In this document: piece after piece, positions 31,699 to 42,433 of the stretch
How positions within the stretch are numbered: the first letter of the stretch is position 1
Layout: each line of letters begins with the position of its first letter
Assembly (NCBI GenBank): GCA_964017045.1
Contig: OZ024799.1
Span: forward strand, 29,771,596-29,835,595
Length of the DNA stretch: 64,000 nt
Source of the DNA: Omphiscola glabra
Taxonomy: Eukaryota; Mollusca; Gastropoda; Lymnaeidae
Direction of reading: 5' to 3'
Made by a program: the position numbers and the translations under genes
Notes under the pieces: model-generated
The model's input: the letters and a program-made list of their open reading frames with translations, nothing else
Database searches by the model: none
What the model was told of the DNA's origin: nothing

Positions 31699-31865
31699 TG
31701 AGAGAAACGCACACAAAGAGCGATATAAGAGAGAGAGTTAGAGAAGTGGGGGCTGAGTGACAGATAGAGACAAGAAGAGAGGAAGAAAAGAGGACAACGA
31801 AAAAGAAAGGGAGATATACAATCGGGACAGAGAGAGGGGCAGAGAGACAGAGAGAGAAAGTATGT
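31335..31865. repeat. GA-rich low-complexity tract
   Basis: GAGA/GACA-rich sequence of about 530 bases; the SLSLSL-type minus-strand ORFs and RERERE-type plus-strand ORFs over it are artefacts of composition. Confidence 0.95.
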
Positions 31866-32439
31866 CCAATATTAACATTTATGTCATTACCAACCTGCCG
31901 TGGGCAGATCAATGGGTTCGTCCCGCCCCCCTGACCTGTCTCTGATACTCCCAATTCTGGTGCCCCAACTGTCCTCAATACAAAGAGTAAACTCCTTCGC
32001 CATTGGCCGGATTGCTTTCAGTAATTAGATAAAAGCATAATACAACGTAGCCTGGTCAACGATGTGTGCGTTTGTTTGTGTGTATGTGTGTGTTTGTGTA
32101 TGTGTGTGACACTGTCTAAGGTTTGGTTTGTGTGTGCGTTTTTGTGAATGTATGATACATATTATGACACATATTATTGTCATTTAACTTTTATCTACAT
32201 ATTTGATAATTCCACGCGCAAAAAGGTTACTAACATGTTGTATTGATGGCATCAAATAAATCTACATAGTACTATACTTAACTCTTTTTGTTTTGTTTTT
32301 ATTAATTCTTTGTCTTTTTTATTGAAGTAAACTTTTGATTGATACGTTTGTCAGTATTTAGCATAAATAATATGTAGGCCAGAAATCTGACGGTAAAGAG
32401 ATGCAAGAGGTTTGAAGCTAGACCCTGCCAGACACTCAC

Positions 32440-32524
32440 CCGGGGGTAGTTCCAGTTGACTGTTCCATTTGAACAGTCCTGGGGTACAGTTACATTAAGA
32501 ACAAAATCCTTGTCTAAAAAATTG
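32440..32524 (-). CDS. Meteorin-like (minus) exon 2
   Basis: Acceptor TTTATGTTTTTCAG, 85 nt, one leading base. VTVPQDCSNGTVNWNYPR aligns without gaps to VTVPLSCVSGDVYWNYPQ-like sequence of the + strand copy (there LTVP). Contains the glycosylation sequon NGT. Confidence 0.65.
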
Positions 32525-33962
32525 CTGAAAAACATAAAGCTGTTTAAATAATATGTTAATCGATGGCTTAAATATAAAAAAACGCTTTGTTTAATTTTTT
32601 TTTTCAACAAAATCTTAATCTTTCTTAGCATCCTTCAGTAGTTATATGTAGCTATCTTGTATGGGCTCTGACAAAAAAAAGTCTTAATATTCTAACAGAA
32701 AAAAGAGGAATATTTAGTCATACATCGTAAAGAACTAAGATTTAATATAATGAAAATGTTTCCGATGATCCTGTAATTAAATTTCTTAAGTGCCCTCATT
32801 TCCATATTAGAATTTAAAGAATGTAAATAGTAATGGCAAGTGGTATGTGAGTGATTCCTCGATTCTACATTAGTAAAAGTATGCCCACAGTAAATATGAT
32901 GACCAAAACTAGACCAAGATAGTTTTTTTTCCCCTATCAAACAGAAAGTCGATTTCAGTTTTTTTCTTACCTAGGGTGCTCAAACCCCTGGAGGTGCCAG
33001 ACGTTATTTCAGGGGAGCGTTAGAAATGGAGATATAAGTACAGAAAAAACATTACCTCTTAAATTATGACATGAGTGTTTTTATATTTTTAAACATTTCT
33101 TCTTTCACATTTGACTTTTAATAAAAAAGGCCATACGTTTGTTTTATAATTTCTCTGCTTCTCTATTTGCAATTCAATAAATAAATAAGAAGTGAATTAT
33201 TCTCAAATATTAAAATGCAATATTGCTTATTTTAGGATGTGAGAAAATAAGTAAAACAATTTGTAAGGGTGTGAGGCAAGTCAAATAATCTGTAAGGGGT
33301 GAGAGTATAGCAACGGTTGGGAATCACAGGTCTAATGGTTGTGACAAAAGATTGTCGTGAAATCAGTTTACAAGTATTCTGAATTTACCTTTACACATGT
33401 CAAAGTGGTCCATGTGTCAATTTGTTTACCTGTCTCGAATGATTGATTTGTTTACCTGACAAAAATGATAGATTTGTTTACCTGACACGAATGATCGATT
33501 TGTTTACCTGACTCGAATGATTTATTTGTTTACCTGACTCGAATGATTGATTTGTTTACCTGACACGAATGATTGATTTGTTTACCTGACACAAATGATC
33601 GATTTGTTTACCTGACACGAATGATCGTTTTGTTTACCTGACTCGAATGATTGATTTGTTTACCTGACAAAATTGATCAATTTGTTTACCTGACACGAAT
33701 GATCGATTTGTTTACCTGGCACGAAGGATCGATTTGTTTACCTGACGCGAATGATCGATTTGTTTACCTGACTCGAATGATCGATTTGTTTGACATGAAT
33801 GATCGATTTGTTTACCTGGCACAATTGATCAATTTGTTTACCTGACACAAATGATCGATTTGTTTACCTGACATATGTCGTCAGTGTGCACGGATCATCA
33901 AAAGCCACCTGAGAGTGAACCAAGACGACGGCCAACAACACCACTAAAACTCGGCATCCCAT
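32440..33962 (-). CDS. Secreted meteorin-like protein, 5' two exons (partial)
   Basis: Exon 1 (33962-33868) encodes a signal peptide MGCRVLVVLLAVVLVHSQVA followed by FDDPCTLTTYV and ends in phase 2 at GTCAG|GTAAAC. Exon 2 (32524-32440, 85 nt) encodes NFLDKDFVLNVTVPQDCSNG and TVNWNYPR, ending in phase 0 at CGG|GTGAGT. The pattern C.(N/E)G.V.W.YP resembles the start of the meteorin domain, hence the call; the similarity is short. Exon lengths and phases match the + strand paralogue at 35137. I found no third exon between 32440 and the GA-rich tract, so the gene either has a long intron or is broken. Intron 1 starts with an array of its own donor. Confidence 0.5.
33415..33868 (-). repeat. 26-bp minisatellite spanning a 5' splice donor (18 units)
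   Basis: Read on the minus strand the unit is TGTCAG|GTAAACAAATCGATCA plus TTCG. The unit nearest the exon is the real exon 1 donor (GTCAG|GTAAAC); 17 further units extend into the intron and all but one (near 33790) keep CAG|GTAAAC. The unit length is not a multiple of three and the frame meets TAA at once in intron sequence. Confidence 0.95.
33868..33962 (-). CDS. Meteorin-like (minus) exon 1: signal peptide
   Basis: ATG at 33962-33960. Hydrophobic core VLVVLLAVVLV, likely cleavage after HSQ, then a conserved DPCTL shared with the + strand copy (NPCTL). The donor is copied in the adjoining minisatellite. Confidence 0.6.
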
Positions 33963-35136
33963 TGTAAGGAAAGTTTCGCCTGTTAACTATGACGACACAG
34001 AGAGCTTTACAAAATGTAATCTTCTTTTAGTTTTTACCGTGACGGACCGTGTGTTCGAACACACATTTATTTTAATTCGTATATACAGTCCCTGAAAAAA
34101 AAGTTTTCAATATTCTTCTGTGCTGTGTGCTCTACAAGGAAATATTGTCTCCTGACAAGTAATCGGCAGAAGCGGCACTGAGCACGAAACTCTTGGCCGC
34201 AATATTGTCTCCAGATTGATAAAGCGTGTAATAAAAGCAGCTGTTATTTGACTGTGGAAGGGAGACAACTTCGTGTTCCTTAGCGATCCTTATCATGTCT
34301 TATAAACGTGTTTTTCTCACTTCATACACATTAAACTGTAGGATTTTTCTCTAAGTAATTCATAACGAAGTAGAAGCATTTTTGTGCACCGAAAGTACAC
34401 CACTCTCTTTGAATGATGGGCGCTATTTTATTGTATATTTTAAACAACAACAGTCAGGTTAAAAAAAACAAGTCGCATCTGATGACCTGTAATGTAAACA
34501 CAACCCCTAAAACACTATAAAAACTAATTTGACATAAAAAATCTGTTAGATGAACGTGATTTCGCAAAGTAAAAATATAAATTTAAACCTGAACACGACC
34601 CTTACAATTTACAAACAATATAATAGTTAACTTTTTTTTTTCATTTGATCAATATATGATAAGTACAAGAAATGTTCAACGATTAAGTGTTTAATTTTAC
34701 TGCGCATTGCAAAATGAAAAGAAAATTATTATTTTTTTAAATCCCTAATATCCTCAGAGTTTTGTTTTCCTAAACTGCCAGAGCAAGTAGCGTCGTTTAC
34801 AAAGCGTGTTTTATCTTTAGAAAACAAGATTTTGTCTCTTCGCATTTGAAGGGAAAAATTGAAAAAATTCGGACAATGTACAATGAAGATTACTTCGGAA
34901 ACACAAACCATGTTTGTGAGCGATCAGTTAATTGTATTACTGAACACTATAAAAAAAACGAACGTCACATGGACTGACCCAATGAACGACACAGCGATTA
35001 AACAATATCTTTCTTTTTTAAATTCCTTTAAAAATGCTAAATTTAAAATTTAACAAAACAAATGATTTCAAGCATTTAGTCCCAAGGAACGCGTGTTGTA
35101 AGTTTTTGTGTTATAGGTAATTCCTATCTTTGAGAG

Positions 35137-35237
35137 ATGTATTGCTTGCTGCTTGTAAAGCTTGGCCTAATGATCTTCGGCATTGTGAATTCTCAAGGAA
35201 TTTATGACAACCCATGTACACTATTTGATTCACCAAG
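35137..35237 (+). CDS. Meteorin-like (plus) exon 1: signal peptide
   Basis: ATG in context GAGAGATGT; hydrophobic LLLVKLGLMIFGIV core, likely cleavage after NSQ. Phase 2 end at CCAAG|GTAAAA. Confidence 0.65.
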
Positions 35238-37572
35238 GTAAAAAAAAAAAACCCCCAGAAAGAACGCAATATAATAATGTGGATCCTTTAAGATATTAAA
35301 AGCTTTAATCAACGAACTAGTTTTATATAGCTATCTGAAGCTTTCACCAAACCACATCTTTCAATTGCAGCCGGTATTTTGATAAGGATGGCGTTATGTA
35401 CCTGACCGTACCACTGAGCTGTGTCTCTGGAGATGTCTATTGGAATTACCCACAGGTAATGAGATAGTTATCATGTACATCTTTTCTTTACATGGATATT
35501 TTGTTATGAATGTTGACTCTCTCGATTAATATGCCGTTACCTTGGAGATAGATTAGCATGGAAACGTTAAGAATGCATATTCAAATTCATTTGAAATACA
35601 AACAATCCTGTGAGTTCTCAGGGGTTTCCAACACAAAGTATCGACGAGTTATTGAAATAATAAGAAAAACCGTATGCTTTATTTCAACATGAGGGGCACC
35701 CAGTGGCGTAGCCAGATTTCGGTGCTGGGGGAGGGGGCCCAACATGGTTGAAATATAGGCCCACACACAAAAATAATAAGTGCAACACATACAACTAATT
35801 ATAATGATATCGGTTTATTCTTTTACTCGAACACGCCATTCATTGCTGCATGCTGGACACAAAAATTATAAATACATTCAACAGCTATTCTTATACATAA
35901 TAAAAGGATGCCGGGACTATGACTATTACTGGGGGGGGGGGAGAAGAAGATATAGGAGCGGTCTGGGGAGGGGGGCTTGGGAGGGGGCTTAGTCTCTTCT
36001 TCAGAAAATGTTTTTTTTTAATTTTATCATTTTTTTGTGAGCAAAAAAATGGCATTAAGGTTTTTCAACGCTACACACTTCATCGGAGATCAGCAGAAGA
36101 TATGCTAGTTGAAATGTGCGTTTCCTGACCTGACAGTGAATATAATAAAACAACTTTATTTTTTAGTTGGTACCGAACAGTGGAGCTTTTCATTTTTACT
36201 TTACAAAATTGATTTGTTTAAAATGCATTATTAATAAATGATTTCTACAAAATATGTGAGAAAAAATAAGATATTCTGTCATTTCGCAATCTTCGCAAAG
36301 GTCCCCTTTTTATCTGCGCTACAATTAAGCCAAAGACAAGACGAGCAGCCTAGGCACTTTGTTGGATGTCGTTAATGATGCTTTAAGTCATGTTTAGTCA
36401 TATTAAGTCATGTTAAGTAGTATTTCCATTGTTAGAGAAATTGCACCGATGAAAAATATTTTACAAAAAACATCTTTTTAAAAAAATGGACGAACAGAAA
36501 CAAAATTCTTCCTTTAAAATTCCTTAGGAACACATTGTGTCAGGGGGAAGTAGCAGTTATCACTATTTCCCAACTGGCTACGCTCCTGCTGACACTACAA
36601 AACGGAATGGCCTTCACAAATCAATTCAACTTTTAAAAATATTATTTTTGTTTATTTATTGCCATAACAAAAAAGATTATTTTAATGTTCATCAGAGTTG
36701 TTCTTTTTTATCATCATCGAATGTTGTTCTTTCTATTTGAATGTCCATTTTTTTATAAAACTTAGTAATGGCTTCATCTAATTTCTCTAGTTGCAGAAGT
36801 TGCTGGCCATGATGATGTTGGACATCAGAGTTTTCATTATCTAGCTTCTCAGCAGTGTATAATAGTTATGAAAGTACATTTTAATTAAAAAAAATAGGAT
36901 AAGCACTTAATACTTTTTATGGACCCGCATTATTGTGTAAACTTTTCTAGCAAGGAAAATCTGTCTTTATATTTCAAAAAAGTAATGACAACTCATGTAG
37001 TTATCCATTGTACGTGTAACTTTTCAGTCGGCTATTTAAAAAAAATTAAATGTAAAGCATCTCATTAAAGGTAAAGCATCTCATTAAAGGTAAAGCATCT
37101 CATTAAAGGTAAAGCATCTCATTAAAGGTAAAGCATCTCATTAAACCTAAAGCATCTCATTAAACCTAAAGCATCTCATTAAACCTAAAGCATCTCATTA
37201 AAGGTAAAGCATCTCATTAAACCTAAAGCATCTCATTAAACCCAAAGCATCTCATTAAACCTAAAGCATCTCATTAAACCCAAAGCATCTCATTAAACCT
37301 AAAGCATCTCATTAAACCTAAAGCATCTCATTAAACCTAAAGCATCTCATTAAACCTAAAGCATCTCATTAAACCTAAAGCATCTCATTAAACCTAAAGC
37401 ATCTCAAAAAATTTGCCTTCTTCATCTCGCCAAGGCTCCATCGTCCTAAATGCCACCCGGTCCTCCATGGATGTATACGCCCTCTGCATTGACGCCACCC
37501 AGGGCACGGAGTTTGGCGGACTATGGGAGATAACAAGGGGAGTGGAGGAAGCTCTCGAAATACCGACAGAAG
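35137..37572 (+). CDS. Secreted meteorin-like protein, three exons found (partial)
   Basis: Exon 1 (35137-35237): signal peptide MYCLLLVKLGLMIFGIVNSQ then GIYDNPCTLFDSP. Exon 2 (35371-35455): RYFDKDGVMYLTVPLSCVSG and DVYWNYPQ. Exon 3 (37435-37572): SIVLNATRSSMDVYALCIDA, then TQGTEFGGLWEITRGVEEAL. The run SC.SGDVYWNYPQ.SIVLN...........LCI.......G..W follows the meteorin-domain pattern C.EG.V.W.YP.GALIVN.......L.VCI. Meteorins are secreted factors; the role here is unknown. Exon 2 ends in phase 0 but exon 3 after its AG reads in frame only if one extra G preceded it, so the splice phases clash by one base. A weak candidate exon 4 starts near 37679 (acceptor GTTCTTGAAG). Low certainty for family, high for a secreted gene pair. 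Confidence 0.5.
35371..35455 (+). CDS. Meteorin-like (plus) exon 2
   Basis: Acceptor CTTTCAATTGCAG, 85 nt with one leading base, phase 0 end at CCACAG|GTAATG. Same length and phases as the minus paralogue. Confidence 0.7.
35700..36010. mobile_element. hAT-like MITE fragment and G-rich tract in intron 2
   Basis: Begins CAGTGGCGTAGCCAG and G-rich sequence follows; a G-run sits at 35931-35942. The other terminal repeat is not found. Confidence 0.35.
37045..37406. repeat. 19-bp minisatellite upstream of exon 3 acceptor
   Basis: The unit CCTAAAGCATCTCATTAAA repeats about nineteen times; the first copies read AGGTAAAGC instead of ACCTAAAGC. It ends 28 bases before the exon 3 acceptor, within the range where branch point and pyrimidine tract lie. 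Confidence 0.95.
37435..37572 (+). CDS. Meteorin-like (plus) exon 3
   Basis: Preceded by CCTTCTTCATCTCGCCAAG and a minisatellite that ends 28 bases upstream. Codon use is GC-rich and exon-like. Donor GAAG|GTATGT, phase 1. The first codon needs a G from upstream, so the reading frame does not join exon 2 as written. Confidence 0.6.
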
Positions 37573-37794
37573 GTATGTGCCATAAACATATGAAATTATT
37601 TTTAAAGTGAATATTTTTTTTTTTTCAATCGTTCTCTCCTGCTGCTCGTCGTCAACATTATGTATTTGTTCTTGAAGAGAATGGAGGCGTCTGCATAAAA
37701 AAACATCAGAGGAGAAGCAGCCGTTAAAATCACATCACAATTATTCAGGCGGTACCTCACCATCTTCAAGTAGAGAATTCAGCACCCAGCACCG

Positions 37795-37890
37795 TGAGCA
37801 GGACCATGCCCAGCACCATGCCCAGCACCATGCCCAGCACCATGCCCAGCACCATGCCCAGCACCATGCCCAGCATCATGCCCAGCACCA
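37795..37890. repeat. 12-bp minisatellite (AGCACCATGCCC), about eight copies
   Basis: Near-perfect AGCACCATGCCC repeats. Confidence 0.95.
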
Positions 37891-38279
37891 AAGGATGTTC
37901 ATATTAAAAAGAGAATGTAAAGCTTTGACATTGCTTTTCATGTTTTATTTTATTACGGTTGAGGGTCGTAGTTTATCTAAGGAATTTAACATAATAATTC
38001 CGTCTCCAAAGAAGTACTTGGTAGTGATGTCACGTCTCCTTTTCGCTTTATGTGTTACTAGAAAGAGAAAATAATTAGTGTTTAGTATGCAAGTAACAAT
38101 GAGCCTATGTTAAAGTGTCGTCGACGAGAAGTTCTCAGGGATTGGACAAGCATTTAATTTTTCAAGGCATTTGAAGTGTAATATGCCACTATCAATGTGC
38201 TGCTCTTTGTGACCAATTTTTGTGACCAAATACGTAGCACTGGCAGTTGATGTAAGCAATCGTTAAACCATATCCTTTA

Positions 38280-38370
38280 GGGCAGAGGTGGCCAACTCTA
38301 GTGGCTCTACCTGTCGCTTTGATCGCGAGTCAAATCTTTGCTGACCGCCTGTCATTTAACCTAAAGAGAA
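38280..38370. mobile_element. hAT-like fragment
   Basis: CAGAGGTGGCCAACTCTAGT followed by a diverged GGCTCTACCTGTCGCTTTGA resembles one end of a hAT-type element; the other end is not seen. Confidence 0.3.
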
Positions 38371-38494
38371 ATATGCGATGCGCACAATTGTTTATTTATT
38401 TTTAATGCACATAATTCTATGATGATAGCACAACTTATAGTTCGTCTGTCAAAAGTCGACCATTCTAAACATCGGCCTGTTGCCGAGGCTGAAT

Positions 38495-38716
38495 CTATCT
38501 GTGAGTGCGCAGATGGCTGATCAGGCCAATGCTGGCACGAAAAGTTATTGTGCAGAAGGTGTAGGAGGATGAATGGGGCGACTCCAGGTGCAGAGGCAAC
38601 TCTGGCTTTTCGTCAGTGTCATGTTGCATTGAACGCTTGAGTATGGAAGAGTGCCACGAGCCACGATTCTTTGAGAACTGTTCCCGCATGCCAGGGTCAA
38701 TGTGAAATGCTTTCAA
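38495..38716 (-). mobile_element. LINE C-terminal zinc-finger remnant
   Basis: The minus-strand peptide ends CTITFRASIGLISHLRTHR, resembling the C..C..R.GL.SHLR.H tail seen after the reverse transcriptase in some invertebrate LINEs; the first Cys pair is damaged. Upstream sequence is not recognisable. Confidence 0.5.
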
Positions 38717-39924
38717 AGATGCCCTTTTTTCCCCTTAAATAATGAATTATAAAAGTGTTGGACTAAGGGACCGACTGAAAGTGATTTTTCTGATTTTTGG
38801 CTGAAACCGTAACCAGACAGAAAGTTAAAAATGACTTTCGACTGAAACCGAAACCTAAAGCTTAACGAGACTTTCGGAAGAAATGGAAAGATTTAGATAT
38901 TTCGAAACTCGTTCGCGCATATGTTATGCGTACATGTAAAATGAACGGGGCAAGTATCGATATTTAATTTTTTTTTTAAGGGGATGATCGTGAATGTTAA
39001 GAGATAAACATCTAATGAACACTTTTGCTTAATTTGAATTAAAAAGCAATTTATAGTGTCAAAAGGGGGCAAAGTTGATGCAAAATAGACCCGTGGGTGT
39101 CCTTTACTTTTATAATATAATTACAACGCTACCTATACATATTTGCTATCGATCTAAAGCTTAGCCCATCCATTTTGTATTGGTATGGCCCATTAAAAAG
39201 TTCCAGACATAAGCCTTGAAGAAACTCTTTGTTCCGCTGAACCATACATTTTGGTTGAAACACGCTTTCTGATTGGTCGACATTTATATTTTTCGTTTAA
39301 CCGCAATTATATTTATCGATTAATTTGATAATTGACCGAGACCCGAGACTAAACAAAAGTTGAACGAATGTTGAGCTACGTTTAGTATGACATTACAGAG
39401 AGTAGGCCAACTACATAATTAATATACGAAATAGTGAAACATGTACGCGTGTGTTATTTCATCAATCACAATGTTTATCCGCATGATAATGATGAATTTC
39501 AATAAATGAATGAATTAAAAAAATCTAAAGTTACCTAATTTAAAAAAAAATTAACAAAAATAATAACGGAAATGTTACCATTCCTTAGTATTATCTTTTT
39601 TAAGCAATATTATTCACCTTTGCCTAGACAACATTGATGAGCATCATAATGCTAAATCACAATGAATATCACAAAAGATGGAATTGAATAAACCTTGGGT
39701 CCCAAATTTTTTTTGTAAAAGGTGTTGTTGTTTTTTTTAAATATTACCCTTCTCGTATTTTTTTCCACAAATTATATACCTTTTGACTAAGCCTAATTTA
39801 TTAAAAAATTTTTAAAAATTGGACAAGTAGGTCATCATGCAGATGTAGTATACTCGGAGGATTAGTCATACATAATACGATGATAGCAAGAAGTCGAGCG
39901 ATAATGAATATCAGATTGACGTCC

Positions 39925-40090
39925 ATCAGGCAGACTGAGTGACATGGTATACTGAGGGGCATGGCAGACTGAGTGACAAGGCAGACTGGGTGACATGGCA
40001 GACTGGGTGACATGGCAGACCGAGTGACATGGCAGATTGAGTGTCATGGCTGACTGAGTAACATGGCAGACTGAGTGACATGGCAGATGA
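39925..40090. repeat. 17-bp minisatellite (GACTGAGTGACATGGCA), about nine copies
   Basis: GACTGAGTGACATGGCA and variants in tandem; minus-strand ORFs rich in LPCHSVCHVTQ are readings of it. Confidence 0.9.
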
Positions 40091-40340
40091 TCGAAAGACT
40101 CAATCCCATTCGGCAGAAATAAAAAAATAAACAAAAAGTTTCTTTTTCTGTTTCTGGTCGAAGCCGAAACGAGGCCGAAAGGGATCAAATGGGAACTTTT
40201 GGTGCCGAACCCGAGTTCGTAATTTGGTCGGTCTCTATCTGGCCGGCAATAAAGATTTCAATTAAATTAGTGACACAAACAATTTGTGTAAATAAAATAA
40301 ATAAAGGTTACGCTTGAATGATGGTTACACGGAATACGAA

Positions 40341-40375
40341 TGTACACGTTTCGGCCAAACGCCTTCATCGGTACA
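40341..40375 (-). ncRNA. Hammerhead-ribozyme-like motif (degenerate)
   Basis: On the minus strand the order is CCGATGA, GGC-loop-GCC stem, then GAAAC, which fits the hammerhead core CUGAUGA - stem II - GAAA with one core change (U to C). Such motifs are known from Penelope-like retroelements. Flanking helices I and III are not convincing, so activity is unlikely or at least unproven. Confidence 0.35.
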
Positions 40376-40479
40376 CCACCAACAACAAAAAAAGGTTTAT
40401 TTGTAGATTCAAACATGGGTTAAAGAGAAAACCCACCAAAATTCGAGATCAAATGTTATTGTTACGACCTTTCCACCAC

Positions 40480-41000
40480 CATGTTACGGCTTCCATTTGT
40501 CATAATGGTACGGCCTACTCTCGTGTCTAGGGTCTCTTCTCTAGGTCCATTCAATGACACAATAAAGTCCACAAAAGTGTTACATAACTCAATCCTTTAT
40601 TCCATTCTATACACAAATGTACTGCCACATGGCCAAGAGTTCAGTAATACATAATGACGTTCCTCACTATACAGTTAGGAGACTAAACTTTGACTAACAC
40701 ACGTTCCTCAACAAATATCTCGGTCTCTCCCTAATAAATCTCTGATCTCCCTCTCGACAAACTAACAAACTGACCTTTTATACACGCACTTGTTTATTCC
40801 TAATTCCCTCTCAACCAATGACCATTCAGCCACAATAACACACTTCATAACACAACTCATGCACCCAAAAAGTGTTCACACTAATAACAATGATTCTCAC
40901 ATTCAAACTCTCACCATGTATGGACAAAGTTTCATACCAAGATATCACACTAACAAATCATGTTCACAACAGTTATCGCATTCAGTCTTAACTTTTTAAC
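40480..41000 (+). repeat. Dispersed repeat family member (partner of 29186-29850)
   Basis: Shares ordered blocks with the minus strand of 29186-29850, beginning GGCCTACTCTCGTGTCTAGG and containing AACTCAATCCTTTATTCC and TTCACACTAATAACAATG. The ORF at 40790-40999 is part of it. Confidence 0.65.
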
Positions 41001-42433
41001 AGAAAGCTCTGCGATGTAATGAAGCGTCATTCATTTTTTAGTATTTTAACGACGACTTTAAGAATAGTGTTAAAAAACGAATGCCTAGTCGACACCTTCA
41101 TTAAAAACAGACAAGTGGAGAGAACTTAAAAAAAATCAAAAATAAATACCAGCACTCTTTTGAAGCATGGCGTACTTTGAGCTTGGGGAAAAGGTCGCTA
41201 CATTATCTGATAATCGAATAGGGATATGGCAGGTGGTCTCTCCCCCCCCCCCCCCGAACACTAGGGGGTCTAGGATTAAATGATATAGACCCTGTCCTTT
41301 ATTTTTGGAATCCAAACCATAAAATTAAATTCTAAACCATGACTCGTGTCACCTGTTTGAGAGAAAATGATCTCCACCTGTTCAATTTAATGGATAAACT
41401 AATTTATAAACTATAAGAATTTGGTCCCTAATGGTCTTATTACCAAAGCAAATACATTTGATGATAAGTGTCCGCCTATGTTGCAGTTCATGTATGACTA
41501 TAATTGCGGTTTCGTTATTTTTAAGCTACTATTTGTTCGTCTTCCCCGCTTCACGGGACTGCAAAGTAAATAAGGAAAACAACTCGCTAGGCTTACTTAG
41601 AAAAAACATCTATTGATCTGAAGATGCCATCGCGAAATATCTACCAGTCAAATTAAGGATAACTATTTTAATAGGTCAATTATCTATCTACCTTAGAAAA
41701 AACTTTTAACAAATCATTAAGCTTACTAAACTAATGAAACAACCAATTCTTAATGCTGAACTATTTATGTTTACATAATAATATTTATTCTTAAAAATGT
41801 ATTCTTTGTGTAATCAGATAAACAATTCCCACTTCGAAGTGTTGTTACTGTGATTAAATCTGGCAATGCAGTCAAGTAAATACATTAATCCGTTCAAATA
41901 ATTGGACTGTGTGTCACTTAGGCTTGTAATCTTCTTTTTTTATAGTTCATGCGTAAAACAATTTTGACACGATCAATGTCAAGTTAATTTAGTTAATATA
42001 TATATATATATATATATATTACAAATGTATTATGAGATTTAATGTAACAGAGAAAGTAAATTAATTGGGTTAAAGAGAATTAATATTTATTTTAGCTATT
42101 GGGCCAGATAAATAACTCCTGCTCGGACAAGTGTTTCAACTTCAAATGTTTTCCGCTTTACTCGATCCCAAGAAAATGAAAGATATAGACTAAGTTAAAT
42201 ATTTGTGCCCATGAACTAAGGGATAAGACAAAAGTGTATTCAAGAGAAGTCTGTAAGAAGAAACATATCAAAACGTTATGTTGTCACAGAAAAGATATTA
42301 CGCCGACATGTTTTAACGAAATTTTTTTCAAGAAGTGCGTTTCATGAAAGAATTTAATCACAAAGAAGTAAAAACGTACAACTTTTTATCTTCACATTCA
42401 ATTGATTTTAAATTTAATTGCTAAAAAGAAAGA

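Noticed and set aside
31329..31978. Ser/Leu-rich and Arg/Glu-rich ORFs on both strands
   Set aside because: By-products of the GA-rich low-complexity tract.
37019..37044. Possible extra exon after TTTTCAG at 37026 to fix the meteorin-like phase clash
   Set aside because: All frames meet a stop or give no matching phase before the GTAAAG of the minisatellite.
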